Positions 35,381-41,529 of a DNA stretch of 64,000 bases are shown in pieces. The DNA is from Halobacteria archaeon HArc-gm2 (GTDB lineage Archaea; Halobacteriota; Halobacteria; Halobacteriales; Haloarculaceae): NCBI GenBank assembly GCA_025517465.1, contig JAOPKE010000004.1, positions 262,165-326,164 of the forward strand, given 5' to 3'. Both the position numbers and the translations under genes were made by a program. How positions within the stretch are numbered: position 1 is the stretch's first letter; each line of letters begins with the position of its first letter. Below the pieces are notes generated by a model that worked only from the letters and a program-made list of their open reading frames with translations, ran no database searches and was not told where the DNA came from.

Positions 35381-35893
35381 TGCTTGCTGCGCCCGGATTC
35401 CCGGAGCCCGCCTCGCCCTTTCATTCCTCCAGGCACAGCCACGCTCGCGCCACGGAGGCGCTCGCGATTGAGTCCGCCAAACCTCCCCGAATTCGCGGCG
35501 TCCGCCGCGAATCACGCTTCCTTCAGCAACCGCACGGCGGTCGGCCGGGAGCGCGTTTCATCGCGCGACCAGGGGAAGGGCAGGGCTGCTGTGCAGTCCC
35601 TGGAGGACTGAAAGGGCGAGGTGCGGTCGGGGAAGCTGGGACCCCCAAGCACCGGAGCGGAGTGAGGAGCGCAGGGTGGTCCCCGCGACCCGAGCGCGCC
35701 GAGGGCTTTCGAGGTGTTGTTGTTGGCTTCAGTGCCGACTGCAGAGAGCGCGCCGAGGGCTTTCTGGTTGTTGTTGGATTCAGTACCAACTCCAGAGAGC
35801 GTGCCGAGGACGTTCCACAAGTTGCCGTCTCCAGTCTCCGTCGCCAGTTCGCCCACCACCAAATTCGAGGGTCTCGCGGGCAGCGTCGGGGGC

Positions 35894-36325
35894 CTACTCT
35901 CCGGCGATGTCGACGATGAGGACGGGGCGGCGGGCGCGCGAGACGATCTCTTCCGAAACGCTCCCGAGCATCGTCTGGCTGTAATCCCGACGCCGGGTCC
36001 CCATGACGATCAGGTCCGTATCAGTCTCGTCTGCGTGGGCAACGATCTCCTCGGCGGGGTCCCCGCTGAGATTGGTCGTTTCGACGTCGACCCCTTCCTG
36101 TTCGAACCACTCGACGGCGCGCTGGGTCGCCTGCTCGCCCTGCTCTCCGAGTTGTCGTTCCACGTCGTCCATGATCTCCTCGTCGAGAGTCAGGTAGGCA
36201 CGCTTGTCGACGACGTGGACGACGTCGAGGGATGCCTCGTGGCGCTTGGCGATCTCGGCTGCGTGTTCGAAGACGGCTTCCATCTGCTCGCCGTCGTCGG
36301 TCGGGATCAGGATACGATCGTACAC
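35894..36325 (-). CDS. Universal stress protein, UspA family
   Basis: A 143-residue single UspA domain. MYDRILIPTDDGEQMEAV supplies the N-terminal strand, and the C-terminal VMGTRRRDYSQTMLGSVSEEIVSRA contains a G-x2-x9-G-S ATP-loop pattern with the first Gly followed by Thr-Arg-Arg. It probably binds ATP and acts in stress adaptation. It is convergent with the APC-UspA gene, with element L1 between them. A TATA box at 36350-36357 fits a leaderless start. Confidence 0.9.
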   Translation of the reverse strand: MYDRILIPTDDGEQMEAVFEHAAEIAKRHEASLDVVHVVDKRAYLTLDEEIMDDVERQLGEQGEQATQRAVEWFEQEGVDVETTNLSGDPAEEIVAHADETDTDLIVMGTRRRDYSQTMLGSVSEEIVSRARRPVLIVDIAGE

Positions 36326-36349
36326 ACCTGCCGCGTTGTCGAGGACGGG

Positions 36350-36357
36350 ATTAATAC
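36350..36357 (-). promoter_or_regulatory. TATA box for the UspA gene
   Basis: On the minus strand GTATTAAT lies 25-32 nt before the ATG at 36325, the leaderless spacing. Confidence 0.5.
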
Positions 36358-36421
36358 TCGCCGGAATCCGCTCACCGTCTCAGACAGCGGCAGCGCCGAT
36401 AGACGAAGGAGGTCGCCGAAC

Positions 36422-37135
36422 CTACTGCGTCGCGCGCTGGGCGTCTTTCGCCCCTTCGACCGTTTCGCGGACCGCGTCGATGCCTTCGTCGTGGACCAGG
36501 TCGCCGACGACGACGGTGTCGGCGACGCCGGCCATCTGGCGCGCGGAGTCGTAGTCGTGGATGCCGCCGCCGTAGAACAGCGTGGCCTCCTCGAGGGCCG
36601 ACGCGGCGGCCTCGACGATTTCGGGGTCGCCGAGTGTCCCCGAGTACTCGACGTAGACGATGTCCTGGCCGAGGAGGTGCTCGGCCACTTCGGCGTAGGC
36701 CGCGACGTCGTCGGCTTCGAGGTCGCAGTCGGCCTGCGTGTAGCTGGCGACGGAGGCCTCGGGGTTCATGACGATGTACCCCTCCGTCCAGGTGCGCGAC
36801 CAGTCGATGCCGTCGTCGAGGCGCGCCCACTCCTTGTGCGCGCCCGTGATCCACGTGACGTCGCCCGCGTTGAGGACGACCGGGACCAGATAGCCCTCGT
36901 GGAGGTCGCTGTGGACCACCGACGCCGGGTTGGACGGCTCGATGTACACCGGCACGTCGTGTTTCCCGCAGGCCTCGACGACGCGGGCCATCTTCTCCTC
37001 TGTCATGCCGGTCGTCCCGCCGACCTCGATGGCGTCGGTGCCCGTCGCCGCGACGTCCTCGAACGTCTCCCCCTCGACCAGCGTCTTGTCCGGGTCGATC
37101 TTCACGATGTGGTCCCAGTCCGCCCAGTCAGTCAT
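36422..37135 (-). CDS. Geranylgeranylglyceryl phosphate synthase
   Basis: A 237-residue TIM-barrel protein of the PcrB/GGGPS family. [29 protein letters not shown] and FYGGGIHD are its phosphate-binding and active-site loops. It joins geranylgeranyl diphosphate to sn-glycerol-1-phosphate, the first ether bond of archaeal membrane lipids, at the membrane surface. Length and motifs match the haloarchaeal group I enzymes. The start at 37135 removes an atypical extension. The hairpin element at 37194-37260 is directly upstream. Confidence 0.93.
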   Translation of the reverse strand: MTDWADWDHIVKIDPDKTLVEGETFEDVAATGTDAIEVGGTTGMTEEKMARVVEACGKHDVPVYIEPSNPASVVHSDLHEGYLVPVVLNAGDVTWITGAHKEWARLDDGIDWSRTWTEGYIVMNPEASVASYTQADCDLEADDVAAYAEVAEHLLGQDIVYVEYSGTLGDPEIVEAAASALEEATLFYGGGIHDYDSARQMAGVADTVVVGDLVHDEGIDAVRETVEGAKDAQRATQ

Positions 37136-37193
37136 TGGTGGGTGACTCTCGCCGGACGGTAAAACCGCTTCGGAACCACCTTTTTTCACGGGG

Positions 37194-37260
37194 GTGGTTC
37201 GAGAGACCGGAGGTCTCTCGTCATCACGAAAGAGCGCGGGCGCTCTTTCGAACGACCTCG
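37194..37260. repeat. Two-hairpin element, copy B
   Basis: The order is GTGGTT, a 9-bp hairpin (37200-37220, loop gga), TCATCA, an 11-bp hairpin (37227-37250, loop gg), then AACGACCTC. It lies between the GGGP synthase start and the methylase-tail remnant. Confidence 0.8.
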
Positions 37261-37319
37261 CTTCGCTCGACCCCCGCCAAAAAATCTGGACCAAAAAAGC
37301 CGCTCGCTCACTCCGTTCG

Positions 37320-37555
37320 CTCGCGGTACTCAGTCCTCGCCGACCGCTTCTTCCACGATCTCGATTTCCTCGTCGGTCAGGCCATAGAGTTCGTAGACGA
37401 TCTCGTCGATGAGGTCGTCGGTCCGCTGGATCTTCGCTTCCAGTTCCTCGGCGCGCTCCATCGTCTCGACGTAGCTCACCAGCCCCTCGCGCACGTCGTC
37501 GACGGCGGGGAGGGTGAGTTTCCGGAGGCGGTCCACCAGCGAGTTGGTCTTCGTG
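37320..37555. repeat. Left direct repeat of the toxin-antitoxin island
   Basis: About 230 bases, starting near the shared ctcgcggtact and ending near gttggtct. It matches 39160-39395 at roughly nine bases in ten, same orientation. Both copies encode the same methylase C-terminus. Outside these limits the two loci differ. Confidence 0.85.
37330..37536 (-). pseudogene. C-terminal remnant of an Eco57I-like DNA methylase, copy 1
   Basis: A frame of 68 codons from a GTG reads [18 protein letters not shown] and ends [22 protein letters not shown]. That ending is the characteristic C-terminus of large haloarchaeal Eco57I-type restriction-modification methylases of over 1000 residues. The rest of the gene is missing: an in-frame TAA lies just upstream, where similarity to copy 2 stops. 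It could still be expressed as a small helical protein, but decay is the simpler reading. Confidence 0.65.
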
Positions 37556-37591
37556 CGCGGTTATCGGACACGACCTGCCGTGTCGATACCG

Positions 37592-37873
37592 CTAGTCGTC
37601 TCCTGGCTTGTAGGCCCCACCGCGTCGTTCGATAGTGTAGACGTCGAGTACCCGGTTGGCGTGGTCGCACTCGGCACCGAGTCTGAACTGTCCGATGCGG
37701 AGTTTCGAGTGCGGAACGCCGGTCAACGGTTCGAGTTAGTCGCCCGGTTCCCGCCACTGGTCAGTGACGATTTCGTCAAGCTTGTCGGTGATCCTGTCCC
37801 GTGCGTGGTCGTCGAGATCGTCGTAGGTCCGCTTGGCCGGTGCCCGAAATTGCCACGTCCAGCTACCCGTCAT
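37592..37873 (-). pseudogene. RelE/ParE-family toxin interrupted by an in-frame stop
   Basis: The frame opens ATG at 37873 (MTGSWTWQFRAPAKRTYDDL) and codes for 93 residues to a TAG at 37592-37594. Codon 46 is TAA (37736-37738), right after WREPGD. Beyond it the same frame continues with LEPLTGVPHSKLRIGQ, RVLDVYTIERRGGAYK, the conserved C-terminal half of RelE toxins. Homologues have Tyr at this position, so one TAC to TAA change explains it. The truncated 45-residue product lacks most catalytic residues. The start overlaps the antitoxin gene by 11 bases. Confidence 0.8.
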
Positions 37874-38138
37874 CGCCGAGGATCTCTTCGCGCGAGAACG
37901 ACTCGCTCTCACCAGTTCGGCGGGCGTGTTCGACGGCCGCTATCTCTTTCCAGCTCTCCCGGGTGAGATCGGGATGGCGCACGGCGTCGCGGAGCGCCTC
38001 GCGGATGAACTCGCTCCGGCTGTTGTACCCCAGCTCCCGCCACGTGGCGTCGATGTCCTCCAGAAACGTCTCCGTCAATCGCATGTTGATGTTCGTCGTT
38101 TCCGGGTCTTCAGGCCGGCCCGTATTTGCATCCGACAT
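37863..38138 (-). CDS. Ribbon-helix-helix antitoxin of a RelE-type pair
   Basis: A 91-residue protein. NINMRLTETFLEDIDATWRE and NSRSEFIREALRDAVRH form a MetJ/Arc/CopG-like DNA-binding fold (residues about 17-55), and the acidic tail (ESESFSREEILGDDG) would wrap the toxin. The start at 38138 trims an unrelated extension. It precedes and overlaps the RelE remnant. With the toxin broken it may be an orphan antitoxin kept for regulation or as protection against related toxins. It diverges from VapB by 128 bases. Confidence 0.85.
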   Translation of the reverse strand: MSDANTGRPEDPETTNINMRLTETFLEDIDATWRELGYNSRSEFIREALRDAVRHPDLTRESWKEIAAVEHARRTGESESFSREEILGDDG

Positions 38139-38266
38139 ACGTCTGCATTGCACCGGCTGTGCAAAGAACGTTTTGCCGCGAGTGGCATCGGTCAGTCCGT
38201 GCCGTTCGCGTTGATTTCGCATCTGCGGACCACATCGTTAAGTGAGCGTGCTACCATAGTATCACT

Positions 38267-38602
38267 ATGAAGTACGCCAACGTCAGCGTCAAGTTCCCGC
38301 GCGAACTCGACGACGAACTCGAACGATTCCTCGCCGAGACGGGAATCTATACGAACAAGAGCGAGTTCATCAAGGAGGCCGTTCGAAGTCACCTCCAACA
38401 ACTGAACGACCAGACTGGTATCGCCGCCCTCCGGCTCGAGCAGATGTTGGCGCAGGCCGAACAGCGTTCCGAGAGCGACGAGGAACTTCACGCCCGGCTC
38501 GAGGACCTGCGTGCAGAAGTCGACGCCGACCCCGAAGCGGTCGCCGCAGCCGTCGAGGCTGCACGCGAAGAAACTGCGGAACGGACGTTCGAACAGTCGT
38601 GA
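38267..38602 (+). CDS. VapB-type ribbon-helix-helix antitoxin
   Basis: A 111-residue protein. YANVSVKFPRELDDELERFLAETG and NKSEFIKEAVRSHLQQL give the N-terminal RHH DNA-binding domain, followed by a long charged helical tail (EQRSESDEELHARLEDLRAEV) that would bind the toxin. The stop overlaps the VapC GTG by 4 bases. It would repress its own promoter with VapC. It lies within the island bounded by methylase-tail repeats. Confidence 0.85.
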   Translation: MKYANVSVKFPRELDDELERFLAETGIYTNKSEFIKEAVRSHLQQLNDQTGIAALRLEQMLAQAEQRSESDEELHARLEDLRAEVDADPEAVAAAVEAAREETAERTFEQS

Positions 38603-39066
38603 AGATTCTCGATACCAATCTCTGGGTATTCGGGACGCTCGGTACCCACGGACGAGCGACCGAGTTACTCGACGAAATCGAACGTGGCAACGTCACCTCG
38701 GCGATCAACGCGCACATGGTTCAGGAGGCGCTCGACGCCTTCGACCGCACGCCGGGGCTTTCGACCACCCAGCGAGACGCTTTCAAAACGGAATTCCTGG
38801 CACGTCTCGTCAGAATGACGGGCCTCATCGAAGCCCCATCCAGTCGAGACGTCTCTGCGACGGTAATCGACGACCGACGGTCACAGACTCACGTTCGATT
38901 GCTCGCGCAAATTCTCGATATGCAACCGAAGGACGTGCCGATTCTGACGCTGGCCTTCGAGCACGCCGACCGGAAGCCCCGAATTCTCACAAACGACGAA
39001 TCGTTCGCCAGCCTGTCCCCGGGAGCGCACAACCTTCCGGCGTTGACGCTCGAACACGTCGCGTAA
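38599..39066 (+). CDS. VapC-type PIN-domain toxin
   Basis: A 155-residue PIN protein starting at a GTG. Asp5 in KILDTNLWVF is the first metal ligand, NAHMVQEALDAF supplies the Glu, and RILTNDESFASL the C-terminal Asp. These are the VapC RNase residues. It probably cuts tRNA or rRNA when VapB is degraded. The reading frame is intact, unlike the RelE toxin of the same island. Confidence 0.87.
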   Translation: MKILDTNLWVFGTLGTHGRATELLDEIERGNVTSAINAHMVQEALDAFDRTPGLSTTQRDAFKTEFLARLVRMTGLIEAPSSRDVSATVIDDRRSQTHVRLLAQILDMQPKDVPILTLAFEHADRKPRILTNDESFASLSPGAHNLPALTLEHVA

Positions 39067-39159
39067 CGAACGCCCTGTGCCCCTGGACAGGAAGCAACGA
39101 ATCCCACTCGCCCCCATACGCACCGTTCAGCAACGAACGACGTCCGTTCCCGTCGTCGC

Positions 39160-39395
39160 TCGCGGTACTATTCGTTCCCGACCGCCTCCTCCACGATCTC
39201 GATCTCTTCGTCGGTCAGGCCATATAGCTCGTAGACGATTTCGTCGATGAGGTCGTCGGTCCGCTGGAACTTTGCCTCCAGTTCCTCGGCGCGCTCCATC
39301 GTCTCGACGTAGCTCGCCAGCCCCTCGCGCACGTCGTCCACCGCGGGGAGGGTGAGCTTCCGGAGGCGGTCCACCAGCGAGTTGGTCTTGGTCGC
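39160..39395. repeat. Right direct repeat of the toxin-antitoxin island
   Basis: The partner of 37320-37555, same orientation, with substitutions mostly at third codon positions. The copies are about 1.84 kb apart, and recombination between them would delete both toxin-antitoxin modules. Confidence 0.85.
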
Positions 39396-39437
39396 CGTCT
39401 CGCGGAAGCCCGCGAACCCGCTGGCCTCGTCGACCAC
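39168..39437 (-). pseudogene. C-terminal remnant of an Eco57I-like DNA methylase, copy 2
   Basis: An 89-codon frame (GTG start) reads [27 protein letters not shown] and the same [10 protein letters not shown] end as copy 1. It keeps about 20 residues more at the 5' side than copy 1. A TAA in frame just upstream and a Rieske gene beyond it show that the rest of the methylase is gone. Third-position differences between copies imply some time since duplication, or independent origin from two methylases. Confidence 0.65.
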
Positions 39438-39474
39438 CCCCAGACCTTAGTCCCTCTCACTCCACAACACGGCC

Positions 39475-39897
39475 ATGCCGACGGGAACCGAACTCACCAC
39501 CGTCTCCGACGTCCGCGAGAACCGCTCCTATCGCTTCACGGCCACGGACGAGTACGGCGCCGAGGAGGAGCTACTCGTCGTCCCCTGCGACGAGGAGGAC
39601 CGACCCGTGAGGGCCTTCGTCAACCGCTGTACCCACGAGGCTCAGCGCCTGGACACCGGGCGCGGCGTCGCCATGCGAGACGGCCAGATCATCTGCCCGA
39701 AACACGGCTCGATGTTCGACTCCTGCTCGGGCCACTGCGACAACGGCGACGCCGCCGACACGACCCTCCCCGACGTCGACCTCGCCGTCGACGACGGCGC
39801 CGTCTTCCTGACCGACGACGAGTACTCCTTCGCCCACGAGGGCGGCATCGACGACGGCGACGACGGACCCAGTTCCACCTCCCACATCGGCTTCTAG
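39475..39897 (+). CDS. Rieske [2Fe-2S] domain protein
   Basis: A 140-residue protein with one Rieske domain: first motif NRCTHEAQRLD (Cys-x-His) and second ICPKHGSMFDSCSGHC (Cys-x2-His). The Cys/His pairs bind the 2Fe-2S cluster. Extra Cys residues follow. The C-terminus is acidic and Ser-rich. It is a ferredoxin-type Rieske (NirD or dioxygenase-ferredoxin class) rather than a bc1 subunit, as there is no membrane helix. The electron partner is not in this window. Confidence 0.9.
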   Translation: MPTGTELTTVSDVRENRSYRFTATDEYGAEEELLVVPCDEEDRPVRAFVNRCTHEAQRLDTGRGVAMRDGQIICPKHGSMFDSCSGHCDNGDAADTTLPDVDLAVDDGAVFLTDDEYSFAHEGGIDDGDDGPSSTSHIGF

Positions 39898-39981
39898 GTG
39901 TTCGGTATCTCGGTAGTAGCGAGCGAGACTGATGGGGCACTGGACGATTTGCCGGAGCAGCTGTGACCACGACGTCTAATA

Positions 39982-40590
39982 CTTCGAAAGCCCTCGGCGC
40001 GCTCTCTGGAATTGGCACTGGAACCAACAACAACACCTCGAAAGCCCTCGGCGCGCTCTCATGAGTCGGGATTGAGACCGCCAACAACACCCAGAAAGCC
40101 CTCGGCGCGCTCGACTCGTGCGAACCCGCTGCGCGCGCTCGTTCCTCGCGTGCTTACGGGTTCGGACTTCGTCGACCACGCCTCGCCCTTTCAGTCCTCC
40201 AGGCCCAGCACCGCTCGCGCGATGAAACGCGCTCACGATTGAGTCCGCCAACCCTCCCCGATCGCTCGCCGTCCGGCGAGCGATACGCTTCCTGACCGCA
40301 CAGCACGGCCGGGAGCGGCGTTTATGCCGCGACCAGGGGAAGGGCAGGGCTGCGGTGTGTACCTGGAGGACTGAAAGGGCGAGGTGCGGTCCGGGAACCC
40401 GGGCGCCGCTAGCACCGGAGCGTAGCGAGGAGCGCAGCAAGCCCCGGGACTGGAGCGAGCCGAGGGCTTTCTGGTTGTTAGCGGTCGCAGTGTTAGTTTC
40501 AGGGAGCGCGCCGAGGGCTTTCTGGGTGTTGGCGGTCGCGATCCCGACTCCTGAGAGCGCGCCGAGGGCTTTCTGGGCGGTGGTGGTCTT
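39982..40590. repeat. Composite inverted R1 element L2, about 0.61 kb, in an 810-base gene-free gap
   Basis: It has the same plan as L1. Reverse tails begin at 39982, 40035 and 40089, and the reverse head ends near 40195. The centre spans 40201-40360. The forward head GACTGAAAGG is at 40369, with 51-nt tandem tails beginning at 40459, 40510 and 40561. The central hairpin is ATCGCTCGCC-GTCC-GGCGAGCGAT (40261-40284), same loop as in L1 with a different stem. The remaining 115 bases to the RCK gene show nothing. Confidence 0.85.
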
Positions 40591-40707
40591 GTTTCTCCCA
40601 GCATCAATCAGACCGAGAACCGACCATTCACTCGAAACACACACTCATCAACCTGCAATCCCCCACGAACGACCCACACAATAGCAAGTCTCGCCACGAA
40701 CGCCCCA

Positions 40708-41487
40708 TTGATACCCAATACCACATACCATAGAAGCGTGGCACCTGTTCCGCTCGGCGGCTTGCTCCGTCGACCACTGCTCAGACACGCCCTCAAACCG
40801 ATCGCGGCGTTCGCGGCCGTCGTCCTCGCCGGCGTCGCGGGCTTTACCGCCCTCGGCGGCGTCGGCGTCGTCGACGCGTTGTTCTGGTTGCTCGACCCGA
40901 CGAGCATCGAGTTGCACTTTCAGAACCACGACGGGCCGGCGACGCTGGTGAAGGGGTACGCTATCGTCGTCCTCACGGGGCTCGTGCTCTCGGGGCTGTG
41001 GACCGGCGAGACGGTCCTGACGGCGGCGTTCGGCGGGCAGATGCGCGACGAACTCAGAGCGATGCAGCTACTATCCACCATCGGCGACCTCGACGACCAC
41101 GTCGTCGTCTGCGGCTACGGCACCTTCGGCAAGACCGTGGCTCGCAGCCTCGACGACGCCGGTCGCGACGTGGTCGTCGTCGAGACCCAGGAGGCACAGT
41201 ACGACCAGGCCATCGACGACGGCGTCCTCGCGGTGAGAGGCGACGCCAGACGCGAGGAGACCCTCGGCGACGCGGGCATCGAACGGGCCCGCGCCGTCGT
41301 CGGCGCCATCGACGACTCGAACGCGAACATCCAGATCGTCCTCGCGGCGAGCCAGCTGGCACCGACTGTCAGACTGGTCGTCCGCGTCGGCGACGAGACC
41401 GACGAGACGCTAGCCCGCCGCGCGGGCGCCGACGAGGTGATCATCCCCGAAGTCGTCAGCGGCGAGCGCGTCTCGACGACGCTGTAG
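40708..41487 (+). CDS. RCK/TrkA-N protein with two membrane helices
   Basis: The protein has 259 residues. Two hydrophobic helices (residues about 30-50 and 95-112) flank a loop reading WLLDPTSIELHFQNHDGPATLV. An RCK Rossmann domain follows with VVCGYGTFGKTVARSL and an acidic strand end (VVVVE). The arrangement copies a two-helix potassium channel, but the loop has no TVGYG-like filter. It may be a channel-derived NAD-binding regulator or resemble CASTOR-type channels. An alternative start is GTG at 40738. Confidence 0.8.
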   Translation: MIPNTTYHRSVAPVPLGGLLRRPLLRHALKPIAAFAAVVLAGVAGFTALGGVGVVDALFWLLDPTSIELHFQNHDGPATLVKGYAIVVLTGLVLSGLWTGETVLTAAFGGQMRDELRAMQLLSTIGDLDDHVVVCGYGTFGKTVARSLDDAGRDVVVVETQEAQYDQAIDDGVLAVRGDARREETLGDAGIERARAVVGAIDDSNANIQIVLAASQLAPTVRLVVRVGDETDETLARRAGADEVIIPEVVSGERVSTTL

Positions 41488-41529
41488 CTCATCAGTCGAC
41501 AGCCGCTGGGCCAGAGAACCGGAACTCGG

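Larger units (their letters stand above)
35049..35835. repeat. Composite inverted R1 element L1, about 0.79 kb, in an 853-base gene-free gap
   Basis: Two R1 units face head-to-head. The reverse unit runs 35151-35426 and ends in 51-nt tandem tails (units at 35049, 35100, 35151). The forward unit starts GACTGAAAGG at 35606, and its tails begin at 35698, 35752 and 35803. The centre (35431-35600) contains hairpin ATTCGCGGC-GTCC-GCCGCGAAT (35491-35512). The reverse unit is enlarged by a two-hairpin insert (35305-35380) and a 55-nt tandem duplication (35174-35283). No protein is called here. Confidence 0.85.

Noticed and set aside
34794-35515. Frames extending from the APC-UspA gene into L1
   Set aside because: Out of frame with the permease and composed of hairpin repeats.
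35296-37162. Plus-strand frames across L1, UspA and the GGGP synthase
   Set aside because: Repeat DNA and antisense of known genes on the minus strand.
37514-37966. Plus-strand frame of 150 codons over the RelE locus
   Set aside because: It runs antisense to the RelE remnant and the antitoxin and matches no family; the minus-strand reading gives clear RelE sequence.
39976-40644. Minus-strand 222-codon frame across L2
   Set aside because: It crosses hairpins and tandem tails of a repeat element, with Arg/Ser-rich content and no domain.
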